DNA of 35,534 bases from Meiothermus sp. (lineage in GTDB: Bacteria > Deinococcota > Deinococci > Deinococcales > Thermaceae), in assembly GCF_026004115.1 (NCBI RefSeq), contig NZ_BPIM01000003.1:1-35534 (forward strand), in the 5' to 3' direction. Positions 23,219 through 30,128 of this stretch are shown piece after piece. The notes below the pieces were generated by a model. That model worked only from the letters and a program-made list of their open reading frames with translations. It did not search any database and was not told the DNA's origin. The position numbers and the translations under genes are program-made. Positions within the stretch are counted from its first letter, which is position 1. Every line of letters begins with the position of its first letter.

Positions 23219-23224
23219 TACACT
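23219..23224 (+). promoter_or_regulatory. -10 box TACACT of the second acyl-CoA dehydrogenase (leaderless)
   Basis: TACACT ends 8 nt before the ATG at 23233 and lies just past the fadE terminator. There is no ribosome binding site. Confidence 0.5.
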
Positions 23225-23232
23225 AAGGCCAA

Positions 23233-24426
23233 ATGACCACAAGCACATCCGATCTGGTTGAGGAAGTTCGGGCTTTTGTACAGGAAGAAATTGTGCCCCT
23301 CGAGCCCACCCTCTTCCGGCATGGTTTCAAAGCTGTACTGCCCGAACTCCACAAGGTTCGCCAGAAGGTCAAGGCCCAGGGCTGGTGGCTGCCCCCGCTG
23401 CAAGCGCCCCTGGGTATGGGATTGAGCCTGACCGAGTTTGCCCGGCTTTCCGAAGAACTGGGCCGAAGCCCCCTGGGCCACTACGCCTTCAACACCCAGG
23501 CCCCCGACATCGGCAACATGGAGGTACTGCTCAAGCACGGCACCCCCGAGCAAAAAGAGCGCTTCCTGAAGCCCCTTGCGGCGGGCGAAATCCGCAGCTC
23601 TTTTGGCATGACCGAGCCCGAATACCCCGGCTCCAACCCGGTCTGGATGAACACCACCGCGGTGCTCGAGGGCGACCACTGGGTGCTCAATGGCCACAAA
23701 TGGTACACCACCGGCTTCGAGGGCTCAGCTTTTTGCATCGTGATGTGCATTACCGACCCCGATCAGCCCAATCCCTACGCCCGGGCCAGCCAGATTATCG
23801 TCCCTATTGACACGCCCGGCTTCCAGCACGTGCGCAAAATTTCGGTGATGGGCGAACAGGGCGAGGACTGGATGAGCCACTCGGAGATCCGGCTCCATAA
23901 TGTGCAGGTACCTAAAGAAAACCTGCTGGGCGAGCGCGGCAGGGGTTTTGCCATCGCGCAAGAGCGGCTGGGGCCGGGGCGCATCCACCACTGCATGCGC
24001 TGGATTGGCATTGCCCAGCGCAGCTTCGAGCTGATGTGCAAACACGCCGCCCGGCGAGAACTCGCCCCCGGCAAGCCCTTGGGCTCGCGGCAGGCCATCC
24101 AGCACATGATCGCCGATTCCAAGGCCGAAATTCATGCCGCCCGGCTGATGGTGCTGGACGCTGCCGAAAAGGTGCAACAGCAGGGGGCGGAGGGGGCCCG
24201 GGTGGAAATCTCGGTGATCAAGTACTTTGTGGCCGGTGTGCTGCAGCGGGTGCTGGATCGGGCTATTCAGGTGCACGGCGGCCTGGGTATGTCCGACGAC
24301 CTGCCGCTATCGTTCTTCTACCGCCACGAGCGGGCCGCTCGCATCTACGATGGGGCCGACGAGGTGCACAAAACCGTGGTGGCCCGGGCTGCGCTGAAGG
24401 AGTATGGCCTCGAGGTTTCCCTGTAA
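23233..24426 (+). CDS. acyl-CoA dehydrogenase, ACAD10/11-like
   Basis: This 397-aa single-domain ACAD is of a subgroup distinct from FadE. It shows FGMTEPEYPGSNPVWMNTTA, NGHKWYTTGFEGS, GEQGEDWMSHSEIRL and, at the C-terminus, IQVHGGLGMSDDLPLSFFYR, then ARIYDGADEVHKTVVAR. The 'YDGADEVH' block is typical of ACAD10/11 and LvaC relatives and has Asp where FadE has the Glu of FEGTNEI. The next gene encodes an APH-type kinase, the partner that is fused to this domain in animal ACAD10/11. Together they may process 4-hydroxyacyl-CoA: phosphorylation followed by elimination. The dehydrogenase family is certain; the substrate is inferred. Confidence 0.88.
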   Translation: MTTSTSDLVEEVRAFVQEEIVPLEPTLFRHGFKAVLPELHKVRQKVKAQGWWLPPLQAPLGMGLSLTEFARLSEELGRSPLGHYAFNTQAPDIGNMEVLLKHGTPEQKERFLKPLAAGEIRSSFGMTEPEYPGSNPVWMNTTAVLEGDHWVLNGHKWYTTGFEGSAFCIVMCITDPDQPNPYARASQIIVPIDTPGFQHVRKISVMGEQGEDWMSHSEIRLHNVQVPKENLLGERGRGFAIAQERLGPGRIHHCMRWIGIAQRSFELMCKHAARRELAPGKPLGSRQAIQHMIADSKAEIHAARLMVLDAAEKVQQQGAEGARVEISVIKYFVAGVLQRVLDRAIQVHGGLGMSDDLPLSFFYRHERAARIYDGADEVHKTVVARAALKEYGLEVSL

Positions 24427-24430
24427 TTTT
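24425..24430 (+). promoter_or_regulatory. possible -10 box TAATTT overlapping the upstream stop codon
   Basis: TAATTT overlaps the TAA of the dehydrogenase gene and ends 6 nt before the kinase ATG at 24437. The kinase gene has no RBS, so leaderless transcription or translational coupling are both possible. Confidence 0.35.
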
Positions 24431-24436
24431 AGTACC

Positions 24437-25480
24437 ATGACCGACCAACCCGCCACCATCCGGCCCGGTGAAGAGCTGGACATAGCCCGGCTGCAAAGCT
24501 ATTTGCTGAAGAACTTACCTGGGGCAAAGGGGGATCTGGAGGTCCTGCAGTTTCCCCGCGGCTTCTCCAACCTTACCTACCTGCTCAGGCTGGGCGAGCA
24601 AGAGCTGGTGTTGCGCCGCCCGCCTTTTGGGGCCAACATCAAAACCGCCCACGACATGGGCCGGGAGTACCGCATTCTTTCGGCCCTGAAGCCGGTCTAC
24701 CCCAGGGTGCCCAGGCCCCTGCTGTACTGCGCCGACGAGAGCATACTGGGGGCCTCGTTTTACGTTATGGAGCGCCTGCAAGGGGTGATTTTGCGCACCC
24801 AGCCCCCAGAAGGCCTGACCCCGGCGCTCATGCGGGGAATTTGCGAGGCTGCCCTGGATGCGCTGGTCGAGCTGCACGGCCTGGACTATGCCAAAGCCGG
24901 TCTGGCCGACCTGGGCCGGCCCGAGGGCTACGTGGAGCGGCAGGTGCGGGGCTGGGCAGAGCGCTACCAGAAGGCCCGCACCGAGGAGATTTCCGGCATG
25001 GAGCGGGCCATGGCGTGGTTGGCTGCCCAGATGCCTCCGGTATCGGGGGCGGCCCTCATCCACAACGACTTCAAATACGACAACCTGATGTTTGCCCCCG
25101 ACCTCTCGCAGGTGGTGGCGGTGCTGGACTGGGAGATGGCCACCCTGGGCGACCCCCTGATGGATCTGGGTACCACCCTAGGCTACTGGGCTCAGGAAGA
25201 CGATCCCCCCGGGCTCAAGAGCTTCGGGCTCACCCACCTGCCGGGCAACCTGACCCGGGCCGGGCTTGTCGAGCTTTACGCTGAAAAGACCGGGCGCGAC
25301 GTCTCGCGGATTATCTTTTACTATGTCTTTGGGCTTTTTAAGGTGGGGGTCATTATGCAGCAGATCTACGCCCGTTACGTGAAAGGCCTGACCCAGGATC
25401 AGCGCTTTGGAATGTTGATCCATCTGATCCGCGAGATTGGGCTGATGATTGACCGGGCGATAGACACCGGTAAAGTGTGA
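24437..25480 (+). CDS. APH-fold phosphotransferase, ACAD10/11 kinase-domain type
   Basis: The product is 347 aa, starting MTDQPATIRPGEELDIARLQ; the 11-codon extension to 24404 lies within the previous gene. Kinase-like blocks are PRGFSNLTYLLRLGEQELVL with RRPP (nucleotide-binding strands and Lys/Arg), EYRILSALKPVYPRVPRPL, HNDFKYDNLMF (catalytic loop with Asp and Asn) and VLDWEMATLGDPLMDLGTTL (the DxD-like metal-binding region). These are the hallmarks of the ACAD10/11 N-terminal kinase and LvaA, not of antibiotic kinases. Ten nucleotides separate it from the dehydrogenase stop codon. The likely role is phosphorylation of a 4-hydroxyacyl-CoA hydroxyl, but this is inferred from homologous systems. 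Confidence 0.85.
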   Translation: MTDQPATIRPGEELDIARLQSYLLKNLPGAKGDLEVLQFPRGFSNLTYLLRLGEQELVLRRPPFGANIKTAHDMGREYRILSALKPVYPRVPRPLLYCADESILGASFYVMERLQGVILRTQPPEGLTPALMRGICEAALDALVELHGLDYAKAGLADLGRPEGYVERQVRGWAERYQKARTEEISGMERAMAWLAAQMPPVSGAALIHNDFKYDNLMFAPDLSQVVAVLDWEMATLGDPLMDLGTTLGYWAQEDDPPGLKSFGLTHLPGNLTRAGLVELYAEKTGRDVSRIIFYYVFGLFKVGVIMQQIYARYVKGLTQDQRFGMLIHLIREIGLMIDRAIDTGKV

Positions 25481-25488
25481 CGGCAACA

Positions 25489-25494
25489 TAGACT
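25489..25494 (+). promoter_or_regulatory. -10 box TAGACT of the ureohydrolase gene (leaderless)
   Basis: TAGACT ends 6 nt before the ATG at 25501. No ribosome binding site is present. Confidence 0.4.
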
Positions 25495-25500
25495 ATCCCC

Positions 25501-26430
25501 ATGCGCAGCAGCGAGTTGCCCTTCACCGGCCCCGCCACCTTCCTCAAAGCCCCCTACCGCCCCCTCTTGGAGCCCTGGACGGCCGATGTGGGTTTTCTGG
25601 GCATCCCCTACGATTTTGCGGTGGGCTACCGCCCCGGCGCCCGTTTTGCCCCCAACGCCCTGCGCGAGGCCAGCGGGCGCTACGCGCCGGGGCCGGAAGG
25701 TTTTTTCGACCTCGAGACCGAGACCTACCGCCTGCGGGGCCTGAGCCTGGTGGACGCGGGCGACGTGGATCCGGTGCAGCTCGAGTACGCCGAGTCCTTC
25801 CGCCGCGTCACCGAGGCCGCCCGCGAGCTCAGGAAGCGGGTTCGGTTGCCGGTGTTCGTGGGCGGCGACCACTCCGTGACGTATCCCATACTGCGGGCCT
25901 ACGACGACCTGGACGAGCTATACGTGATCCAGCTCGACGCCCACCTGGACTTCTCAGACAGCAGGAATGGAACCCGGTACTCCAACAGCAGCCCCTTCCG
26001 CCGCGCAGTGGAGGAACTGCCGGGTTTGAAGCAAATCACCGTGATCGGCCTGCGAGGCCTGCGCACCAACCTCGAGGCCTACCGAGCGGCCAAAGCCAGG
26101 GGCCACACGCTGATTACCGCCTCCAAGGCGCGGGAGAACCTGGCCTGGGCGTTGGATCAGCTTCCCCAGGGCAAGAAGGTTTATATCAGCTTCGACGCCG
26201 ACGTGCTCGACCCCTCCATCCTGCCCGGCACCAGCAGCCCCGAGGTGGAGGGCCTGACCTACAGCGAAGCCCTACAGGTGGTGCGGCGAACCCTGGCGCA
26301 AAACGAACTGGTGGGCTTTGACCTGGTGGAACTGGCCCCCAATCTGGACAGCAGCGGCCTCTCGACCCTGGTAGGAGCGCGGCTCTTGGCGGAGGTGCTG
26401 GCGGTGTGGGGGCCTGAGGTAGCCCTATGA
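25501..26430 (+). CDS. arginase/agmatinase-family ureohydrolase
   Basis: The product is 309 aa. All six Mn ligands of the ureohydrolase family are present: H124 in GGDHSV, D146, H148 and D150 in DAHLDF, D232 and D234 in SFDADVLDPS. GFDLVELAPNLD supplies the usual C-terminal block. Length and spacing fit agmatinase (SpeB-like) better than the longer eukaryotic arginases. Since hutU/hutI lie about 7 kb away, a formimidoylglutamase (HutG) role is an alternative, but the gene is not in that operon. It would hydrolyse a guanidino or formimino group, releasing urea or formamide. The substrate is not decidable from sequence. Confidence 0.8.
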   Translation: MRSSELPFTGPATFLKAPYRPLLEPWTADVGFLGIPYDFAVGYRPGARFAPNALREASGRYAPGPEGFFDLETETYRLRGLSLVDAGDVDPVQLEYAESFRRVTEAARELRKRVRLPVFVGGDHSVTYPILRAYDDLDELYVIQLDAHLDFSDSRNGTRYSNSSPFRRAVEELPGLKQITVIGLRGLRTNLEAYRAAKARGHTLITASKARENLAWALDQLPQGKKVYISFDADVLDPSILPGTSSPEVEGLTYSEALQVVRRTLAQNELVGFDLVELAPNLDSSGLSTLVGARLLAEVLAVWGPEVAL

Positions 26431-26871
26431 ATCGAGCGGGCTACGAACGCCTTTTGCACCCTGGCTCAAGACTTGCGTGTAAACCATGGTGGTTTTTACG
26501 TCCCTGATGTTTTCGGCTAGGGGGCTATCAAGTACCGTTTTGTACAGAAACAGCAAGGCCGAAAAGGCCACATTCTGCGTTGAGGCCGATACATTTCGAT
26601 TTACCGCCAGATCGGTAAGGTAGGCCCTCACCTCTTCCAGCTCCAACTCACGGGGGTGTTTTCTGCCGTGGAACCGGATAAAACCGGTGATATAGTAAAC
26701 GTATAATTGCTCAGTGCTATAGGCTAAATGGCGAACCCGGATGGCCTCGCGCACCGAGTTCAGGAAAGGAGAGGTTTTGGGTGAATGAAGCTTAGGCGGT
26801 ACAATTGCTGACTTAGGTTCATGATTATGAACATTGCTTTGTCGCGACAGCAAGTTCAAGAGGCACATCAC
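26425..26871 (-). pseudogene. integron-type tyrosine recombinase relic, catalytic core deleted
   Basis: The reading frame gives 148 aa against about 320 for a full IntI-like enzyme. Residues about 35-112 form the N-terminal SAM-like core-binding domain (FLNSVREAIRVRHLAYSTEQ; YYITGFIRFHGRKHPRELEL; VSASTQNVAFSALLFLYKTV). Immediately after, the frame jumps to DVKTTMVYTQVLSQGAKGVR and SPLD, the extreme C-terminus of integron integrases with the nucleophile Tyr. The middle part, which carries the catalytic Arg, Lys and His residues, is missing, so the protein cannot recombine DNA. The junction keeps the frame. The 3' end overlaps the ureohydrolase gene by 6 nt, and the 5' end overlaps the divergent nuclease-like gene. 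Confidence 0.75.
26814..26819 (+). promoter_or_regulatory. -10 box TAGGTT of the island operon
   Basis: TAGGTT ends 7 nt before the ATG at 26827 and only 1 nt before the alternative ATG at 26821, favouring 26827 as a leaderless start. It lies inside the integrase relic. Confidence 0.4.
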
Positions 26872-27402
26872 TTGGCGTGCCAGTCGATAGCAAAATGGGG
26901 AAATGCTCGAGGCTACTATAACAATCGCCTACGTTCACATCTCATAGGGAAAATCGGGGAGATTGCCACTGAGACTTGGCTTCGAGACACTGGGCTAGCA
27001 CTAACCCCACATTATCGTGACCTGTCGAAAGAACGATTTTGTGACATCAGCGTGAATCGAGCCAACGCCAGCGAAGTTCGCATCGAGGTCAAATCCTGGT
27101 CCTCCGAGTATTGGCTAGATTTAGGGCGATGTATAGCCGTTCGTCAATATGATGCACTTTGCCAGAAATGTGATCTCGTACTTTGGTGTGTGCTCCCAAG
27201 GCCAATTCCTGTGATTGAAACGATTGAGTATGACGAATACATGGTTGATGTAGGCCGATGGTCGACGCTTGAAGACATAAAGACTGCACCTCAAGTTTGG
27301 ACAGGTAGTGGCTCGATGCGGAAAGTTTATAACTACCAGCTTGATGAAAAATCACTCCGCGACAGTGAAAGCTTACTGAAAGTGCTGAAAGGTCTAATAT
27401 GA
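26827..27402 (+). CDS. PD-(D/E)XK-like protein A, first gene of the methyltransferase island
   Basis: The product is 191 aa from the preferred ATG (an ATG two codons earlier also exists). No named family is recognised. A restriction-like site can be read: GKIGEIATETWL (helix with conserved-looking Glu), FCDISVNRANASEVRIEVKS, giving D73-x13-E87-V-K89, then a strand CDLVLWCVLPRP. This is the alpha-beta-beta-alpha-beta order of the PD-(D/E)XK nucleases. The final codons overlap the methyltransferase ATG (ATGA). The gene is AT-richer and less Leu-Glu-biased than the chromosome around it. A restriction subunit is the best inference; a DNA-binding or specificity role is possible. Confidence 0.6.
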   Translation: MNIALSRQQVQEAHHLACQSIAKWGNARGYYNNRLRSHLIGKIGEIATETWLRDTGLALTPHYRDLSKERFCDISVNRANASEVRIEVKSWSSEYWLDLGRCIAVRQYDALCQKCDLVLWCVLPRPIPVIETIEYDEYMVDVGRWSTLEDIKTAPQVWTGSGSMRKVYNYQLDEKSLRDSESLLKVLKGLI

Positions 27403-28283
27403 GCAATCTGCGCATATATTTCGGCGACAACCTGCCGATCCTGCAAGGCTTGCCAAGTGAGTCGGTGGATCTGATCTATATTGATCCACCTTTCAACACC
27501 GGCAAGGTTCAAAGGCGAACGCGTCTGACCACTGTCCGCGACGACAACGGCGATCGGACTGGGTTCCAGGGAAAGCGGTACAGAACAATCAAACTGGGAA
27601 CAAAGGAATACATAGATGTCTTTGACGACTACCTGACCTTCTTAGAACCGCGACTGGAGGAGGCTTGGCGAGTGCTCAAAGCCAACGGAAGCCTTTTCTT
27701 GCATATTGACTATCGAGAGGTCCACTATGTGAAAATTCTCCTTGATATGATTTTCGGGCGATATTCCTTCATGAACGAGATTATTTGGGCCTATGATTAC
27801 GGGGCGCGTTCGAGGACAAAGTGGCCTGCCAAACACGACAACATTCTTTGGTACGCGAAAAATCCGGAAGATTACCAGTTTCACATTGAGGAATGCGATC
27901 GCATTCCCTACATGGCTCCCAACCTTGTAGGGCCAGAGAAAGCAGCTAAGGGAAAGACGCCGACGGACACCTGGTGGCACACGATCGTCAGTCCGAACGG
28001 GCATGAGAAGACCGGCTATCCCACGCAGAAACCGCGAGGCATACTGGATCGAATTGTAAAGGTGCACTCGCGCCCCGGCGACCTGCTTCTGGACTTCTTC
28101 GCGGGAAGTGGCTCATTCGGCGAGGCCGCTGTTGAGTTGGGGCGTAAGTGCATCCTCGTGGATAACAACGAGGAGGCACTGCGTGTCATGGAGAAGCGCT
28201 TCGCGAAAATCAATGTCGAATGGATAAACTGGACACCCGAGACACACCATAGCGTACCCGTGCAAAGGAGACTGTTTACATGA
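27399..28283 (+). CDS. site-specific DNA methyltransferase, beta class (DPPF)
   Basis: The product is 294 aa. Motif IV, LIYIDPPFNTGK, lies near the N-terminus (DPPF at 29-32), and motif I, LDFFAGSGSFGEAA, near the C-terminus (about 232-245). The target-recognition region lies between them. This permuted order defines the beta class of amino-methyltransferases (mostly adenine N6, some cytosine N4). GYPTQKP at about 207 and VDNNEEA after motif I are also typical. It overlaps both neighbours by 4 nt (ATGA), so all three proteins should be made in step. It is the modification component of the island; the target site is unknown. Confidence 0.9.
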   Translation: MSNLRIYFGDNLPILQGLPSESVDLIYIDPPFNTGKVQRRTRLTTVRDDNGDRTGFQGKRYRTIKLGTKEYIDVFDDYLTFLEPRLEEAWRVLKANGSLFLHIDYREVHYVKILLDMIFGRYSFMNEIIWAYDYGARSRTKWPAKHDNILWYAKNPEDYQFHIEECDRIPYMAPNLVGPEKAAKGKTPTDTWWHTIVSPNGHEKTGYPTQKPRGILDRIVKVHSRPGDLLLDFFAGSGSFGEAAVELGRKCILVDNNEEALRVMEKRFAKINVEWINWTPETHHSVPVQRRLFT

Positions 28284-28864
28284 TAATCAAGGATCCGGAA
28301 GTAAGTATTCTTGCCAGTATCAGCCAAGCATTGCAGGCAGAGTACCAAAGTGAAAATCGAGAGTGGGAAGGTAGTCCCTTTGCGTGGATCAGGACTAGGC
28401 CGTCACGTCAAGTCGGCGCCATCGGAGAGAAGTTGGTATCTGGCTGGTTGGCAGCTCGCGGCTTCAACGTAGTTCGAGCTGGCGATTCTGACGCGGACAG
28501 AGTTATTGAGGGTAAACGAGTTGAAATCAAGTTCAGCACCCTCTGGGAGAATGGTAGATACAAATTCCAGCAGTTGCGAGACCAAAGATATGATTTGGTA
28601 ATCTGTTTAGGCATATCACCCTTCAGCGCTCACTGCTGGGTAATTCCGAAAGAAGACATTATCCAGCTCTGGAAGGTTGAACACAAGATAATGAGCCAAC
28701 ATGGGGGGCAAGACGGGGCTGATACAGCGTGGATTGATGTTCTTGTTGAAAGCCCGTCCGAGTGGCTGAATCGGTATGGCGGTTCCTTATCAGATGCCAT
28801 TTTGCGATTGTCTGAAATCACCGGATTCAAGGTCAGAAAGCTCCAGGATGAACTCGAAGAATAG
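28280..28864 (+). CDS. PD-(D/E)XK-like protein B, last gene of the methyltransferase island
   Basis: The product is 194 aa with no named family recognised. The motif set is GAIGEKLVSGWLAARGFNVV (Glu50 in a helix), then SDADRVIEGKRVEIKFSTLW with D73-x8-E82-I-K84, a helix-preceding QQLRDQRYD, and a strand DLVICLGISPFS. These are standard PD-(D/E)XK spacing and order, clearer than in protein A. AAGGAG lies 9 nt before the ATG, which overlaps the methyltransferase stop codon. The 'G-x-IGE … D … ExK' layout is shared with protein A although the rest differs, so the two could be diverged subunits of one heteromeric restriction enzyme. An attC-like hairpin begins 2 nt after the stop codon. Confidence 0.65.
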   Translation: MIIKDPEVSILASISQALQAEYQSENREWEGSPFAWIRTRPSRQVGAIGEKLVSGWLAARGFNVVRAGDSDADRVIEGKRVEIKFSTLWENGRYKFQQLRDQRYDLVICLGISPFSAHCWVIPKEDIIQLWKVEHKIMSQHGGQDGADTAWIDVLVESPSEWLNRYGGSLSDAILRLSEITGFKVRKLQDELEE

Positions 28865-28866
28865 AG

Positions 28867-28936
28867 GCCTAAACTGCGCTTTGAGCCGACAGGTCTCCCT
28901 TCGGTCGGCCTGCGGCTCAAGCGCGTGACGTTACCC
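28867..28936 (+). other. attC-like bulged hairpin (possible cassette recombination site)
   Basis: This 70-nt imperfect palindrome lies just after the last island gene. Arms 28876-28893 and 28909-28924 form 16 base pairs, with two unpaired bases (T28882, A28889) only on the 5' arm. The outer ends GCCTAAA (28867) and GTTACCC (28930) fit the integron core consensus RYYYAAC/GTTRRRY at 6 of 7 and 5 of 7 positions, and TAAAC/GTTA can pair. Length, asymmetric bulges and position after a cassette-like operon fit an attC site. No T-run follows, so it is not a standard terminator. The core mismatches keep this a hypothesis. Confidence 0.4.
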
Positions 28937-29453
28937 TAATTCGGAAAAGAAGACATCAAATTCCCTCCACTCCTGCAACCTGTAACCGCCAAGGGGCTGG
29001 CCTCCACTAGCTCGAAGAAACCTGCCGCATAGCTATCCGACCTTGCACCGCACAGGCGGTTGTGGGACATTGTTTGCGGCCTATTTTCATGAACTGGCAA
29101 AAGCATTCACAACTTTGCCCAAGCCAATAGCTGCACTGAAGTCTGGTTGTCAGATAAACTGGTGCCGACAGCGCTATGTTCCCTACAGAAACTAAATAAA
29201 AGTTTTTTCGGTTTTTTGCTATAAAGAGATGTTTGACGTAAGAGCAAAGGGAGCTTATTCTGTAAGAAACATAAGAACTGGCTGTGCTCTGACGCCGGAG
29301 CTTTAGCGTTGGAAGCAGGGCGAGGAAGGGGGACGTTTGGGTGAGTACCGATGCCGTTTGGGGGTGCACTTTCTTGCTCTGGCCGGTTGGGTGGTTGTGG
29401 GAGTGTTATCGGTCGGACGCTGGCTGGTTTTGTATGGGTGTAAGGGGGGAATC
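28937..29453. other. intergenic region after the island, with one promoter
   Basis: I see no convincing gene here. A 120-aa minus-strand frame (29007-29369) has no recognisable domain, no RBS and unusual composition, and I treat it as chance. AT-rich tracts (TTTTTTCGGTTTTTT near 29202) are followed by a well-formed sigma-70-type promoter at 29233-29261 for the downstream operon. The stretch may include decayed material from the island boundary. Confidence 0.5.
29233..29261 (+). promoter_or_regulatory. promoter TTGACG-17-TATTCT
   Basis: TTGACG (29233-29238), a 17-nt spacer, then TATTCT (29256-29261). This leaves a leader of about 185 nt before the GTG at 29454. It is the best sigma-70-like match in this part of the window and should drive the RibD-C operon. 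Confidence 0.6.
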
Positions 29454-30092
29454 GTGAGTAAGGTGTTTGTAAACATCAGTTTGAGCCTGGACGGCTATAT
29501 GGCCCCGGAAGGCATGACCATGGAGAATTGGGACAGGCCCGAGTATATGGACTGGGGCGTTAAGTGGGGCGCGTTGATGGGCTGGGCCCTGAATCAACAG
29601 TACCTGAGGGAGAAGCTTGGGTTTGGCCCGGGCGGCGAGACCGGTCCAGTGAACGATATGCTTCGCCGCACCTTCGAGCGCACCGGTGCGCACATCATGG
29701 GTAAGCGCATGTTCGACGGCGGCGAGCGCGGCTGGCCGGAGGAGGCCCCGTTTCACACACCGGTCTACGTGCTCACCCACCAGCAGCGCGAACCCTGGGT
29801 TCGGCCTGGGGGCACCACGTTTTACTTTGTCAACGAGGAGCCAGAGCGGGCGCTCGAGCTGGCCCGGCAAGCCGCCAACGGGCGGGATATTCGCATCTCG
29901 GGCGGCGCAGATGTGATCCAGCAGTACCTGAACCTGGGGGCGGTAGACGAACTGGAAATCGCCTTGGTTCCGGTGCTGTTCGGTGCCGGCCGGCGTCTGT
30001 TTGAGCATTTGCAGGAGCCCGTGGCGCGCTTTCAGATCGATAAGGTTCTTGATACGCCCGGCGTCACCCATCTGCGCTACGTGCGCGCCTAG
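29454..30092 (+). CDS. dihydrofolate-reductase-family (RibD C-terminal) protein 1
   Basis: The product is 212 aa. The start is the GTG at 29454, behind GGGGGGA; the reading upstream of it gives an implausible hydrophobic leader. Family signatures are NISLSLDGYMAP, IMGKRMFDGG, DIRISGGADVIQQYLNLGAV and DELEIALVPVLFGAGRRLF, the NADPH-binding and strand pattern of RibD-C/YwjB-like proteins. It is longer than its two neighbours because of an insert around residues 20-60 (MTMENWDRPEYMDWGVKW). It is probably a cytosolic NAD(P)H-dependent reductase with unknown substrate. It is the first of three tandem paralogues. Confidence 0.82.
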   Translation: MSKVFVNISLSLDGYMAPEGMTMENWDRPEYMDWGVKWGALMGWALNQQYLREKLGFGPGGETGPVNDMLRRTFERTGAHIMGKRMFDGGERGWPEEAPFHTPVYVLTHQQREPWVRPGGTTFYFVNEEPERALELARQAANGRDIRISGGADVIQQYLNLGAVDELEIALVPVLFGAGRRLFEHLQEPVARFQIDKVLDTPGVTHLRYVRA

Positions 30093-30128
30093 AGGTCAAA
30101 CCAGTGCTCGGAGCACGCAGGAGGGTTT

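Noticed and set aside
28867-28936. Simple intrinsic terminator after the island operon
   Set aside because: The hairpin is strong, but GTGACGTTACCC follows instead of a T-run, so I kept it as an attC-like candidate.
29007-29369. 120-aa minus-strand ORF in the gap after the island
   Set aside because: It has no RBS and no domain, its composition is Ser/Cys-rich, and it overlaps the plus-strand promoter. It is best seen as chance.
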